From an uncultured Acetobacteraceae bacterium (GTDB taxonomy: Bacteria; Pseudomonadota; Alphaproteobacteria; Acetobacterales; Acetobacteraceae), in assembly GCA_903918315.1 (NCBI GenBank), contig CAIXEA010000022.1, positions 27,189 through 91,188 of the forward strand: a DNA stretch of 64,000 nucleotides, written 5' to 3'. Position numbers and translations under genes: made by a program. Position 1 is the stretch's first letter; each line of letters opens with the position of its first letter. The notes under the pieces are model-generated. The model was not told where the DNA came from. It searched no databases and was given only the letters and a program-made list of their open reading frames with translations. Below, piece by piece: positions 44,910-54,102 of this stretch.

Positions 44910-46082
44910 ATGTCCGAATACGTCTCCGGCCGCCACTTCCTGCAGACCCCTGGCCCGACCAATGTGCCCGAGCGGGTGCTGCGCGCCATGGACCGCAACC
45001 CGATCAACCATCGAGGTCCGGAATTCGGTGCTCTGGGCCTGTCCGTTATCGGCAAGCTGCGTCAGGTCTTCCAGACCACCGGTATTGTCGGGCTGTTCCC
45101 GTCCTCGGGCACGGGCTCCTGGGAATCGGCGATCGTCAACACGCTCTCCCCCGGGGATCAGGTGCTGATCAGCCGCACCGGTCAGTTCTCCAATCTGTGG
45201 GAACAGATGGCGACGAAGATGGGTATGGATGTCGTGGCCCTCGACACCGACTGGCGCCGCGGCGCCAACCCGGAAGCCATCGGCGCCGTGCTGCGCGAAG
45301 ACCGGGAGCACCGCATCAAGGCGGTCTGCGTCGTGCACAGCGAGACCTCGACCAGCTGCATGACCGATGTCGCCGCCGTGCGCGCGGCGATGGATGCGGC
45401 GAAGCATCCGGCGCTGCTGATGGTGGACGCGATTTCGTCGCTCGCTTGCGCCGACTACCGCCATGACGAGTGGCGCGTGGACGTGACCATCGCCGGCTCC
45501 CAGAAGGGCCTGATGGTGCCCCCTGGCCTGTCCTTCACCGCGATGTCGGAGAAGGCTTTGGCCGCCGGTGCCACCGCGACCTCCCCGCGCAGCTACTGGG
45601 ATTGGGCGCCGCTGGTGGCGGCCAACAAGACCGGCTTCTTCCCCTATACCCCGGCGATCAATCTGCTCAGCGCGCTGAACGAAGCGATCGACATGCTGCT
45701 GGAAGAGGGCCTGCCCAACGTCTTCGCCCGCCATCAGCGTTACGCCGAGGCCACCCGCCGCACCGTGCGCGCCTGGGGGCTGGAGCTGCAGTGCGAAGAC
45801 CCCTCCGCCTACAACCCCGGCGTCACCGCCATCCGGGTGCCGGACGGGCATAATTCCGACAACCTGCGCACCATCATCCTGAACAAGTTCAACATGAGCC
45901 TGGGCAACGGCCTCGGCCAGATCGAGGGCAAGGTGTTCCGTATCGGCCACATGGGCGATCTAAGCCCGTTGCAGCTGATGGGCACCCTCAGCGGCGTCGA
46001 AATGGGCCTGCGCCTGGCCGGCATTCCGCACAAGTCGGGCGGCGTGCAGGCGGCGATCGAATATCTGACCGGCAATGGCTGA
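44910..46082 (+). CDS. serine--glyoxylate-type aminotransferase (class V)
   Basis: A 390-residue PLP enzyme of the class V aminotransferases. It has the family start TPGPTNVPERVLRAM, the phosphate-binding SSGTGSWE at 66-72, SETSTSC at 144-150 and the PLP lysine K199 in AGSQKGLM. It resembles serine-glyoxylate aminotransferase of methylotrophs, which makes glycine and hydroxypyruvate from serine and glyoxylate, or alanine-glyoxylate aminotransferase. With GlcDEF encoded 10 kb away, it gives a route from glycolate to glycine. It overlaps the downstream flavin-enzyme gene by 8 nt. Confidence 0.88.
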   Translation: MSEYVSGRHFLQTPGPTNVPERVLRAMDRNPINHRGPEFGALGLSVIGKLRQVFQTTGIVGLFPSSGTGSWESAIVNTLSPGDQVLISRTGQFSNLWEQMATKMGMDVVALDTDWRRGANPEAIGAVLREDREHRIKAVCVVHSETSTSCMTDVAAVRAAMDAAKHPALLMVDAISSLACADYRHDEWRVDVTIAGSQKGLMVPPGLSFTAMSEKALAAGATATSPRSYWDWAPLVAANKTGFFPYTPAINLLSALNEAIDMLLEEGLPNVFARHQRYAEATRRTVRAWGLELQCEDPSAYNPGVTAIRVPDGHNSDNLRTIILNKFNMSLGNGLGQIEGKVFRIGHMGDLSPLQLMGTLSGVEMGLRLAGIPHKSGGVQAAIEYLTGNG

Positions 46083-47109
46083 AACGGTCCGTCCCGGCCT
46101 GCGGTTCGGGGTCGTTCACGACTTCCGCAACACGCCGACAACCGGGATGGATACCGCGGCGATGTACGCCGCGGTTATGGAGCAGGTGGTCTGGCTGGAC
46201 GGGCTGGGCCTGGACCTCGTCTGGTTCACCGAGCACCACTTCATGGAGGACGGCTATCTGCCGTCCTGGATCCCCATCGCCGCCGCCCTGGCGGCGCGGA
46301 CGAAGCACGCCCGCTTCTCCTGCGATGTCTGCCTGCTGCCGTTCAACCATCCGGTGCGACTGGCCGAGGACCTCGCCGTCCTCGACAATATCAGCGGCGG
46401 CCGGGTCGAACTCGGGGTCGGCATGGGCTATGCCCTGCACGAATTCCGTGGTTTTGGCCTGCCGGTGGCGCGCCGCGTGTCGCTGACCGATGAGGGCATC
46501 GCCATCCTGCGGCACTGCTTCACCGGGGAGAAATTCAGCTTCGCGGGTAAGCGCTACAATCTGACCGATGTGCAAATCCGGCCCGGCTACGTGCAGCCGG
46601 GCGGCCCGCCGTTATGGGTGGCGGCGATGTCGGAGGCCGGAGCCCAGCGCTCCGCCCGCTTCGACACCAACCTGTTGCCGCAAGGCCCGCGTTCGACCGT
46701 GCTCGATCCCTGGCGCGCGGCCTTGACCGACTCCGGCCGCGATCCAGCGGGCTATCGGGTGGGCATCATCCGCTCCTGCCTGGTCACCGACGATCGCGAC
46801 CGCGACTGGCCGGCGGTGCGCGATGCCGAACGCTACCGCATGAGCACCTATGCGAAGTTCCAGGAGCAACTCGGCTCCGGCGCCGGCGGCGTGCAAGGCA
46901 ATACCGAGGCGACCCGCATCCCGCAGGCCTGGATTATCGGCGATGTGGACCATTGCGTGCGGGAACTGACGGCCTTCATCCGCGAATACGGGATCACCGA
47001 TATCGTGACCTGGGCCGTGCCGCCGGGCCTGCGCCCGGAACAGATGAACCCCAGCCTGGAGCGGCTGTTCCGGGACGTGGTGCCGCGGGTGAAGGCGGCG
47101 TTCGGCTGA
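46075..47109 (+). CDS. luciferase-like (LLM class) flavin-dependent oxidoreductase
   Basis: A 344-residue TIM-barrel enzyme of the bacterial luciferase-like family. Visible blocks are WFTEHHFMEDGYLPS (about 56-70), RLAEDLAVLDNISGGR and VELGVGMGYALHEF. Members use reduced FMN or F420 to oxygenate or oxidise organic compounds. Its overlap with the aminotransferase gene suggests a joint pathway, but the substrate cannot be read from sequence. It converges on the SDR gene with a 3-nt gap. Confidence 0.85.
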   Translation: MAETVRPGLRFGVVHDFRNTPTTGMDTAAMYAAVMEQVVWLDGLGLDLVWFTEHHFMEDGYLPSWIPIAAALAARTKHARFSCDVCLLPFNHPVRLAEDLAVLDNISGGRVELGVGMGYALHEFRGFGLPVARRVSLTDEGIAILRHCFTGEKFSFAGKRYNLTDVQIRPGYVQPGGPPLWVAAMSEAGAQRSARFDTNLLPQGPRSTVLDPWRAALTDSGRDPAGYRVGIIRSCLVTDDRDRDWPAVRDAERYRMSTYAKFQEQLGSGAGGVQGNTEATRIPQAWIIGDVDHCVRELTAFIREYGITDIVTWAVPPGLRPEQMNPSLERLFRDVVPRVKAAFG

Positions 47110-47112
47110 CGC

Positions 47113-47859
47113 TTACAGCGTCAACCCGCCATCGATGATCATCGTCTGCCCGGTAATGAACTGCGCCGCGTCCGACGCCAGATACACTGCCAGAGCCGCG
47201 ATTTCCTCCGGCGTCCCAAGACGCCCCATCGGCTGACGCGCGACGAACGCCGCCTGCGCCGCCTCCACCGAGCCGGCCGCCGCGGCATTGGCGGCAATGC
47301 GCTCATCCAGGCTCGGCGTATGCACCGTTCCCGGGCACAGGCAATTGCACCGGATGCCCTGCGTGACATAGTCCGTCGCGACGGAGCGGGTCATGCCCAC
47401 CACCGCTGCCTTGGACGCGCTGTAGATGAAGCGGTTCGGCACGCCCTTCACCGAGGACGCGACCGAAGCCATGTTGATGATGACCCCGGACCGGCGATCA
47501 AGCATCCCCGGCAAAAACGCCTTCATCGTCCGGAACATCGATCGGCAATTGAGGTCGAAGGCGAAGTCCCACTCCGTTTCCGTCGCCTCCAGCAACGTGC
47601 CCTGATGGACGAAGCCGGCGCAGTTGAACAGGATATCGACCGGTCCCACCTCGGCGGCGATCTGGGCGATGGCCGTGGGATCGAGTACGTTCAACACCGC
47701 TGTGCGCAGTCCGGGCGCGGCCAGTTCGGCCAGCCGCGCGCCATTGACGTCGGTCGCGATGACCGTGGCGCCGGCGGCCGCCAAGGCAAGCGCGGTGGCG
47801 CGCCCAATGCCTTGCGCCGCGGCGGTGACGAAGGCGGTTTTTCCGGCCAAGGTGGTCAT
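47113..47859 (-). CDS. SDR-family dehydrogenase, DHRS6/BDH2-like
   Basis: A 248-residue classical short-chain dehydrogenase: the cofactor loop TAAAQGIGRA, D38 pointing to NAD(H), NCAG, catalytic Ser in MASVASS, YSASK, and CPGTVHTPSLDERI. The last block, with the NRSM-type segment (NCRSMFRTMKAFLPGML), strongly resembles the DHRS6/BDH2 subgroup. Bacterial members include keto-deoxy-sugar-acid dehydrogenases such as the L-fucose pathway enzyme. The nearby sugar-acid dehydratase gene, also on the minus strand, fits such a role, though the lipoprotein gene lies between them on the other strand. Confidence 0.88.
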   Translation of the reverse strand: MTTLAGKTAFVTAAAQGIGRATALALAAAGATVIATDVNGARLAELAAPGLRTAVLNVLDPTAIAQIAAEVGPVDILFNCAGFVHQGTLLEATETEWDFAFDLNCRSMFRTMKAFLPGMLDRRSGVIINMASVASSVKGVPNRFIYSASKAAVVGMTRSVATDYVTQGIRCNCLCPGTVHTPSLDERIAANAAAAGSVEAAQAAFVARQPMGRLGTPEEIAALAVYLASDAAQFITGQTMIIDGGLTL

Positions 47860-48007
47860 GGTGAAGGTCCCTGAGGTCGTGGCCCGTTCAGCCGGGCGGA
47901 TGCGGAAGCGGTTAATTTAATGCGGCTTGAGGCCTGCCTTAGTCATGCCCTACTCACCATATATCCAGGAGGTCTGACAACGACCCTTATCGAATGGGAG
48001 GCGCGTG

Positions 48008-48682
48008 ATGCGCAAACACCTCAGTATCATAGCCATGTTGCTTCCACTCGCGGGGTGCGTCGTGGAACCGGCCCCGAGTCCCTATGGCAATCCTTATGGT
48101 TATGGCGGCACACCCGCGCCAGCCTATGGGGACGATAGCGGGGTTTACTCTGGTTACTACTATAACGAGGGTTCACCCTACATGGTCGTGGAAGGCGCAG
48201 CGCTGCCGCTGATCTATTTCGGTGGGGCCTGGGGCTATTACGATGGTTACCACACATTCCATCGCGCCCCGGATCAGGTCTGGCGTCATCTTGAGCGGCA
48301 GAACCCGCGCGGTTCGGGGATCCGTCCCTATGAGGGACGCCCGGGCGGTGGCGGATATGGTGGCGCACCGCGCGGTGGTGGCGGCTTCGGTGGTGGGCAG
48401 GCCCCGCGGCCGGACTATCGCCAGGCACCGCAAGGCGGCGGCTATGGTGGGGGCGGTCAGCCGCAGCACCAGGGTGGCGGCGGCTTTGCGGCGCCCCCTC
48501 AGCATCAGGGGGGTGGCGGGTTCGCGGCGCCGCCGCAGCATCAGGGGGGCGGTGGTGGATTCGCGGCACCCCCTCAGCATCAGGGTGGCGGCATGGCAGC
48601 CCCAGCCGCGCATAACCCCCCACCGCAGCACCAAGGTGGCGGTGGCGGCAAGAGCTGCCCGCCGTTCCAACCGCATTGCTAG
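48008..48682 (+). CDS. glycine-rich repeat lipoprotein
   Basis: A 224-residue putative lipoprotein: signal ending LPLAGC with lipidated Cys17. A short conserved-looking part (residues about 45-100, including LPLIYFGGAWGYYDGYHTFHRAP and WRHLERQN) follows. From about residue 110 the protein is Gly/Gln/His/Pro-rich, with five copies of a P-Q-H-Q-G(3-5) unit, most followed by F-A-A-P. The tail ends in two cysteines. Such flexible, His-rich surface lipoproteins may bind metal or span the periplasm; no function is established. Start chosen at the ATG 48008 with GGGAGG six bases upstream; the GTG at 48005 is too close. Confidence 0.7.
   Translation: MRKHLSIIAMLLPLAGCVVEPAPSPYGNPYGYGGTPAPAYGDDSGVYSGYYYNEGSPYMVVEGAALPLIYFGGAWGYYDGYHTFHRAPDQVWRHLERQNPRGSGIRPYEGRPGGGGYGGAPRGGGGFGGGQAPRPDYRQAPQGGGYGGGGQPQHQGGGGFAAPPQHQGGGGFAAPPQHQGGGGGFAAPPQHQGGGMAAPAAHNPPPQHQGGGGGKSCPPFQPHC
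48461..48651 (+). repeat. in-gene tandem repeat coding PQHQGGGG(F)AAP units
   Basis: About five copies of a 36-42 nt unit inside the lipoprotein gene, each coding Pro-Gln-His-Gln plus a glycine run. Copy length differs by whole codons in the glycine run, as slippage would produce. Confidence 0.8.
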
Positions 48683-48738
48683 AGCAATACCGGTTTAGGT
48701 TGAATCGCGTAGCGATCAACAAATCGGTGAAATTGCTC
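48682..48738. repeat. 57-bp imperfect palindromic element (REP/MITE-like)
   Basis: It begins at the last base of the lipoprotein stop codon with GAGCAAT and ends with ATTGCTC. The arms continue as near-complements (ACCGGTTTAGGTTGA against TCAACAAATCGGTGA) to a central ATCGC-GTA-GCGAT. Almost the whole length can fold on itself. It resembles short palindromic elements found in many copies in alphaproteobacterial genomes, and it may also end the lipoprotein transcript. Confidence 0.6.
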
Positions 48739-48765
48739 GTTAAAATATACCCGGAGTGGGATCGT

Positions 48766-48798
48766 GCAGAGCGCGCTGGCGAAGGCCGCGTGCTCTGC
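48766..48798. terminator. hairpin downstream of the dehydratase gene
   Basis: GCAGAGC (48766-48772) pairs with GCTCTGC (48792-48798), and inner GC-rich bases extend the stem. It lies 25 nt after the dehydratase stop (minus strand). No T-run. Confidence 0.4.
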
Positions 48799-48823
48799 GT
48801 CTTCGACGATCGATAGCGGGGCG

Positions 48824-50620
48824 TTAGTGGTTGTTGCGGCTCTCGCCCCGGGTCTCGATCACGTTCAGATAGAGGGTCGCCGGCTCCAGACACGCGCCGG
48901 TGCCCATCTGACCGACCATCGACCGGTAGATTTCCTCCCACGGCGTCTTGCTGATCAGTTCCGGCGCTGTCCAGGCCGCACGGCGCGCCGCCAGTTCACC
49001 CTCCGGCAGGACCACGTCTACCTTGCGGGTGTTCAGATCGATGCGGATGGTATCGCCGGTCTGCAACAGCGCCAGCCCGCCGCCAATCGCCGCCTCGGGC
49101 GACACGTTCAGGATCGAGGGCGAGCCGGAGGTCCCGGACTGCCGCCCATCCCCCATCGTTGGTAGCGTCATCACGCCCTTCTTCATGAGGTAGGCGGGCG
49201 GCTGCATGTTCACGACCTCAGCGCTGCCGGGATAGCCGACGGGGCCGCAGTTGCGGATGATCAGGACCGATTGTTCCTGGATATCCAGCGCGGGGTCCTC
49301 GATGCGGGCGTGATAGTCTTCCGGTCCTTCGAACACGATGGCCCTGCCTTCAAAGATGTTGGGACGGTCGGGGTTGGACAGGAAGCGGGCGCGGAAATCC
49401 TGGTCGATGACGCTGATCTTCATCACCGCGCTTTCGAACAGGTTGCCCGACATCACCACGTAACCGGCGGCTTCCTTCAACGGGTTGCCGTAGGAGCGGA
49501 TCACTTCCCGATCGCCATCCGGGGTCTTGGCCAGGTTCTCGGCGATGCTCTTGCCGGTCACCGTCATGGCATGGGCGTTCAGCTTGCCCGCGCCCAGCAG
49601 CTCTTTCATCACCGCCGGCACCCCGCCGGCACGGTGGAATTTCTCCCCAAGGAACCGGCCGGCCGGCTGCACATCGCACAGCAACGGCACGGACGGGCCG
49701 AGCCGCTGCCAGTCATCCAATGTATGATCGACCCCCATATGCCGGGCGATTGCCACCATATGGATCGGGCAGTTCGACGAGGCGCCCAAAGCCGCCGCCG
49801 CCACAACCGCGTTTTCAAACGCCTCCTTGGTCATGATGTCGGAGGGGCGCAGGTTTTCCTTCACCATGCCCACGATCCGCCGACCGGTTTCGAATGCCAT
49901 CCAGCCGCGTTCGCGATAGGGGGCGGGGATGGCTGAGCAGCCGGGCAGGGACATGCCCAAAGCCTCCGCCAGGCCGTTCATCGAGGACGCCGTGCCCATG
50001 GTGTTGCAATGTCCCACCGACGGCGCCGAGGAGGAGACCATCTCCATGAATTCGTCGTATCCGATCTTGCCCTCGGCGAAGAGTTTGCGGCCCTCCCAGA
50101 CGATGGTGCCGGACCCCGATAGCCGTCCCTGCCACCAGCCATCCAGCATCGGCCCGCCGGACAGCACGATCGCGGGAATGTTGACCGTCGCCGCCCCCAT
50201 CAACATGGCGGGGGTCGTTTTGTCGCAGCCGGTGGTCAGCACCACGCCGTCGAGCGGGTAGCCATGCAGCACCTCCACCAGCGACAGATAGGCCAGATTC
50301 CGGTCCAACGCCGCGGTCGGGCGCTTGCCGGTTTCCTGGATCGGGTGCACCGGGAATTCCAGCGGCACGCCCCCGGCCTCCCGGATGCCGTCGCGGATGC
50401 GCGAGGCCAGCTCAATATGATGCCGGTTACACGGCGACAGATCAGACCCCGTCTGCGCAATCCCAATGATTGGCTTGCCGCCCCGGAGCTCATCGGGGGT
50501 AATGCCGTAGTTCATGTACCGCTCGAGGTACAAAGCGGTCATGGCGGGATCGGAGGGATCGTCGAACCAGCGGCGGGACCGCAGGCGCTTGTCGCCGGAA
50601 TCGTCGGAGTGATTGGCCAT
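48824..50620 (-). CDS. IlvD/Edd-family dehydratase, sugar-acid type
   Basis: A 598-residue dehydratase. The three iron-sulfur-cluster cysteines are C64 (DLSPCNRH), C132 (TTGCDKTT) and C205 (GHCNTMG). Their spacing of 68 and 73 residues equals that I recall for L-arabinonate dehydratase of Rhizobium, which holds a [2Fe-2S] cluster. The C-terminal [21 protein letters not shown] segment is also typical of the sugar-acid group. It would turn an aldonate into a 2-keto-3-deoxy acid. I start at the ATG 50620 because a second copy of the gene start at 51625 agrees from there. Confidence 0.9.
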   Translation of the reverse strand: MANHSDDSGDKRLRSRRWFDDPSDPAMTALYLERYMNYGITPDELRGGKPIIGIAQTGSDLSPCNRHHIELASRIRDGIREAGGVPLEFPVHPIQETGKRPTAALDRNLAYLSLVEVLHGYPLDGVVLTTGCDKTTPAMLMGAATVNIPAIVLSGGPMLDGWWQGRLSGSGTIVWEGRKLFAEGKIGYDEFMEMVSSSAPSVGHCNTMGTASSMNGLAEALGMSLPGCSAIPAPYRERGWMAFETGRRIVGMVKENLRPSDIMTKEAFENAVVAAAALGASSNCPIHMVAIARHMGVDHTLDDWQRLGPSVPLLCDVQPAGRFLGEKFHRAGGVPAVMKELLGAGKLNAHAMTVTGKSIAENLAKTPDGDREVIRSYGNPLKEAAGYVVMSGNLFESAVMKISVIDQDFRARFLSNPDRPNIFEGRAIVFEGPEDYHARIEDPALDIQEQSVLIIRNCGPVGYPGSAEVVNMQPPAYLMKKGVMTLPTMGDGRQSGTSGSPSILNVSPEAAIGGGLALLQTGDTIRIDLNTRKVDVVLPEGELAARRAAWTAPELISKTPWEEIYRSMVGQMGTGACLEPATLYLNVIETRGESRNNH

Positions 50621-50842
50621 GGATCGGGTCCCCCTGGTGATTGGGGGCGGAGAGTGATCGGGCAGAGGGCCGGGGGTCAAGATGGGAGCGGCCGCGCCAG
50701 CGCATCATCCGCGATGACACCGAATGGCGTCATCCTCCGCGAAGGCCGAGGACCCGCGTCTTGGGTGACTGCCACCGCGACCACAGGACGCCTCAAGCCG
50801 CCACCGGTTCCTGCCAGACCTCGCCCCCGCGCCTCACAAAAC
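50621..50842. other. intergenic region, upstream of dehydratase
   Basis: A gap of 222 nt. The first 60 nt or so are similar to the sequence before the truncated copy at 51626-51688, so the dehydratase promoter or leader was probably duplicated too. The rest shows no clear gene. Confidence 0.4.
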
Positions 50843-51136
50843 TCACGCGAGCGGTGTGCATTTCGCGCCGGACACGTTCACAATCATATCGCCCGCATCT
50901 GCCCGATGCTGCGCCCGGGATGGCGCGTTCCAATGCGCCTCGAAGGCGGCCTGATCCCGATAGACCTCATAGAGCATCACTTTTGTATCGTCGCCGTGCA
51001 TCCGTAGAACCTCGAACTGCAGCGTTCCGGGTTCATCGCGCAGGCAGCGGGTTTTGTGTGCCAGCGCAATGGGCAGATAATCATCGATACGCCCTGGTGC
51101 GACTTCGACGGTCGCTATAATCGCAAATTTCGTCAT
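50843..51136 (-). CDS. antibiotic biosynthesis monooxygenase (ABM) domain protein
   Basis: A 97-residue single-domain protein of the ABM fold (YgiN-like): FAIIATVEVAPGRIDDYLP at the start, then EPGTLQFEVLR and LYEVYRDQAAFEAHW, with His64-like SRAQHRA near residue 80. Members are small quinol monooxygenases or heme-degrading enzymes, and many have no known substrate. It lies between the full dehydratase gene and its truncated copy, in the same direction. I chose ATG 51136, preceded by GGGAGG. Confidence 0.85.
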   Translation of the reverse strand: MTKFAIIATVEVAPGRIDDYLPIALAHKTRCLRDEPGTLQFEVLRMHGDDTKVMLYEVYRDQAAFEAHWNAPSRAQHRADAGDMIVNVSGAKCTPLA

Positions 51137-51370
51137 GGTTGACCTCCCTTCGATCCTGGCAGCAAATGGTACAATGAGAATTTGACGCAGGAAAGTGTCC
51201 GACCTCTTCATCGGCAGTTCCAAATCTGGCGGGATGCGCGTTCTGGGACGCCATAGCCGGACTTGTCGTGGTCTGCGACTACTGCGGGGTGATCTTCCTC
51301 TGCGCCTCTGCGTGAAACCGGCGACCGGACCAATCGCACCAGACCTGCCTCACAGCGATCGGAATCGCCT
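51137..51370. other. intergenic region between monooxygenase-like gene and truncated dehydratase copy
   Basis: A stretch of 234 nt without a convincing gene on either strand. It may hold the promoter of the monooxygenase-like gene. I see no sign of an insertion sequence in it. Confidence 0.35.
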
Positions 51371-51688
51371 CACGCCCCCGGCTTCGCGGATGCCGTCGCG
51401 AATGCGGGAGGCCAGCTCAATATGATGCCGGTTACACGGTGACAGATCAGAACCCGTCTGCGCGATTCCGATGATCGGCTTGCCGCCCCGAAGCTCATCG
51501 GGGGTGAACCCGTAGTTCATGTACCGCTCCAGGTACAAAGCCGTCATCGCGGGGTCGGAGGGATCATCGAACCAGCGGCGGGAGCGCAGGCGCTTGTCGC
51601 CGGAATTGTCTGAATGTGCGGCCATGGATCGAGCTCCCGAGGGTGGTATTGGGCGGCGAGAGTGGTCGGGGGGATGGGAGGGTTCAAG
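51371..51688 (-). pseudogene. truncated 5' copy of the IlvD/Edd dehydratase gene
   Basis: The segment matches the start of the dehydratase gene (50366-50681): the first 85 codons (start 51625) plus about 60 nt of upstream sequence. Only 3 of 85 residues differ (positions 3, 7 and 40), although I count about 25 base changes. After Gly-Gly-Val the frame runs into unrelated sequence and stops at 51350. It contains only the first of the three cluster cysteines, so no working enzyme can result. Confidence 0.85.
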
Positions 51689-51768
51689 GGTGGGTCCCGC
51701 TATCAGCACCCCGCTTGGAAGCGCTTGCCCATTGCCGCACACTGGCCCCACCCCAAAGGAGCACAGCC

Positions 51769-52737
51769 ATGATCCCGCCCCGTGATGCCATCACCATCTG
51801 CTTCGCGCATGCCGCCTATCAGATGAAGACCTGCTTCGATGCCCTGAACACCGGCATCGCCAGTTTTGAGGTGCGCGATCGCGCCGAACTCGATCGGCGG
51901 GCGCATGAGGCGGATGTGATCGTTGCCTCCGGCATGTGGCACAATGGGTTGATCGAAAGCGCCTCTCGGCTGCAATTCATCCAGTCCATCAGCTCGGGTA
52001 CCGATCAGTATGATAAGCCGGCCTTGGCCGCGCGTGGGATCCGGCTGGCCAGCGCTGCCGGCGTGAATGCCCGCGCGGTGGCGGAGCATGCCATCGGTCT
52101 GATCCTGGCGATGTCGCGGCGGCTGCCGGAGGCGCGGGACAACCAGGCCCGACGCGTCTGGCGCGGGATGATCGGCGACCTGTCGCAGCGAGAGGACGAG
52201 CTGGGGGGAAAGACGCTGCTGGTCGTCGGGCTCGGCCGAATCGGCGGCCGGCTGGCGCAGCTCGCCAAGGCGTTCGACATGACCGTCATCGGGTTCCGCC
52301 GCGATCCCGCCGCCGGCGCGGGGGCGGCCGATTCCGTGCATGGTCTTCAGGCCTTGACCGAGCATCTGCCCAAGGCCGATTTCGTGGCGCTCACCTGTCC
52401 GCTGACCCCCGAGACCCGGCATGTGATCGATGCCGCCGCGCTCGGGTTGATGAAGCCGTCGGCGACGCTGATCAACGTGGCACGCGGTGGTTGTGTTGAT
52501 GAGGCCGCGCTGATCGCCGCTTTGCGCGCCGGACAGATCGCCGGAGCGGCCTTGGATTGCACCGATCCGGAACCGCCGGCGCCGGATTCGGTGCTATGGG
52601 GTATGGAAAATGTCTTTATCACACCACACACCGGTGGTGAGACGACGCAATATGAAAACAATGTGATCGCGATCCTTCTGGAAAACCTCGAGCGCCTGTG
52701 GCATCACAACCCGGAGTTGAAAAATCAGGTCGTCTGA
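51769..52737 (+). CDS. D-2-hydroxyacid dehydrogenase (NAD-dependent)
   Basis: A 322-residue protein of the D-isomer-specific 2-hydroxyacid dehydrogenase family. It has the nucleotide loop GLGRIGG (154-160) and the catalytic residues R239 (NVARGGCVD), E268 (DPEPP) and H287 (TPHTGG). It interconverts a 2-oxoacid and a D-2-hydroxyacid, for example glyoxylate/glycolate or hydroxypyruvate/glycerate. It is first in a nine-gene operon with an OFA transporter and glcDEF. AAAGGAG eight bases upstream supports the ATG at 51769. Confidence 0.9.
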   Translation: MIPPRDAITICFAHAAYQMKTCFDALNTGIASFEVRDRAELDRRAHEADVIVASGMWHNGLIESASRLQFIQSISSGTDQYDKPALAARGIRLASAAGVNARAVAEHAIGLILAMSRRLPEARDNQARRVWRGMIGDLSQREDELGGKTLLVVGLGRIGGRLAQLAKAFDMTVIGFRRDPAAGAGAADSVHGLQALTEHLPKADFVALTCPLTPETRHVIDAAALGLMKPSATLINVARGGCVDEAALIAALRAGQIAGAALDCTDPEPPAPDSVLWGMENVFITPHTGGETTQYENNVIAILLENLERLWHHNPELKNQVV

Positions 52738-52764
52738 GCGGCCCAAAAGGGCCAGGGGGAATTG

Positions 52765-54090
52765 ATGACGGCAGTGGCGCGGCCCAGTGTGATCCCGAAA
52801 ACGCGGTGGGTGCAGTTGGTGCTGGGCGTGCTCAGCATGATTTTGATCGCCAACATGCAATATGCCTGGACGCTGTTCGTGGGGCCGATGCGCCAGGCGC
52901 ATGGCTGGGACAGGGCGGGCATCCAGTGGGCCTTTAGCATCTTCATCGCCACCGAGACCTGGATCACCCCATTTGCGGGCTATGCGGTGGACCGCCTGGG
53001 GCCGCGGGCCGGCGTTCGGCTGATGGTGCTGCTGGGCGGTCTGCTGGCCGGGTGCGGATGGGTCATCAATGGCTTCGCCACATCGTTGCCCATGCTCTAC
53101 GTCGGCGCGGCGGTGTCTGGCCTGGGGGCCGGGGGCGTCTATGCCGCCTGTGTGGGCAACGCCGTGCGCTGGTTCCCCGATCGGCGCGGCCTCGCCGTCG
53201 GGGTGACCGCGGCCGGGTTTGGCGCAGGGGCGGCGCTGACGGTGCTGCCGATCCAGTCGGTGATCGCGCATTATGGTTACAATGCCGCGTTTCTGTGGTT
53301 CGGGGTCGGGCAGGGGACAATCCTGCTGATCGTATCGGTCGCCTTGCGTGGTCCTGATCTGGTGCTGGTCGCATCGGCGGCGATCCAGCAGCGGCTGCGA
53401 CAGAGCCAAAGGAGCTATTCCAGCCTGGAGATGCTGGGTTCGCCGGTCTTCTGGCTCATGTATGTGATGTTCGTGTTCGATGCCGCGACCGGCCTGATGG
53501 CGACGGCGCAGCTGGCACCGATCGCGAAAGACTTTGGATTCGCGGATCAGCAGATTTTCGGCACTGCGTCGGTTTTGAGCGTCGCCCTGATCACCGACAA
53601 CATCATGAATGGCCTGGCACGGCCATTTTTCGGCGGCATCTCCGATCGCGTCGGGCGGGAGGGGACCATGGCTCTGGCCTTCACGCTGAGTTTCTTCGCC
53701 TATGCCATGTTGACCTTCCTCGGGCACTCGCCCTGGATGTTCATTATCAGCGCGGGGCTGATCTTCTTCACCTGGGGGGAGATTTTCAGCCTTTTCCCGT
53801 CCCTGTGCACCGACACCTTCGGCCCTAAGAACGCGGCCGCGAACGCCAGCCTGCTCTACACCGCCAAAGGAACCGCCGCTTTGTTGGTCCCCTTGGCGAA
53901 CCTGCTGCAAGGCGCCGCCGGGCGGTGGGAGGCTGTGTTCGCCGTGGCCGGCAATACCTCCCTCCTGATCGCGGCGCTGGCGATCATGGTGCTGAAGCCG
54001 CTGCGTCTGTGGCAACTGCGCCGGGATGCGGGCGCGGTGGATCAGGAACAGCTTGCTCCTCCGTTGCCCGCGGGCCATGTTCCGGGGTGA
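52765..54090 (+). CDS. MFS transporter, oxalate/formate antiporter (OFA) family
   Basis: A 441-residue transporter with twelve spans and OFA-like features: NMQYAWTLFVGPMRQAHGW in helix 1, IQWAFSIFIATETW, and AGYAVDRLGPR in the loop after helix 2. The family moves small carboxylates such as oxalate, formate or related acids. Next to a hydroxyacid dehydrogenase and glycolate oxidase, it likely imports the hydroxyacid they use. ATG 52765 has AGGGGGA in front. Confidence 0.87.
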   Translation: MTAVARPSVIPKTRWVQLVLGVLSMILIANMQYAWTLFVGPMRQAHGWDRAGIQWAFSIFIATETWITPFAGYAVDRLGPRAGVRLMVLLGGLLAGCGWVINGFATSLPMLYVGAAVSGLGAGGVYAACVGNAVRWFPDRRGLAVGVTAAGFGAGAALTVLPIQSVIAHYGYNAAFLWFGVGQGTILLIVSVALRGPDLVLVASAAIQQRLRQSQRSYSSLEMLGSPVFWLMYVMFVFDAATGLMATAQLAPIAKDFGFADQQIFGTASVLSVALITDNIMNGLARPFFGGISDRVGREGTMALAFTLSFFAYAMLTFLGHSPWMFIISAGLIFFTWGEIFSLFPSLCTDTFGPKNAAANASLLYTAKGTAALLVPLANLLQGAAGRWEAVFAVAGNTSLLIAALAIMVLKPLRLWQLRRDAGAVDQEQLAPPLPAGHVPG

Positions 54091-54102
54091 GGGAGATGCC
54101 CC

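Noticed and set aside
48461..48651. Regular short repeats that could suggest a CRISPR array
   Set aside because: They lie in frame inside a lipoprotein gene, code a periodic peptide and have no unique spacers.
51137..51370. Possible insertion sequence between the monooxygenase-like gene and the truncated dehydratase copy
   Set aside because: No transposase fragment, inverted ends or target duplication could be found.
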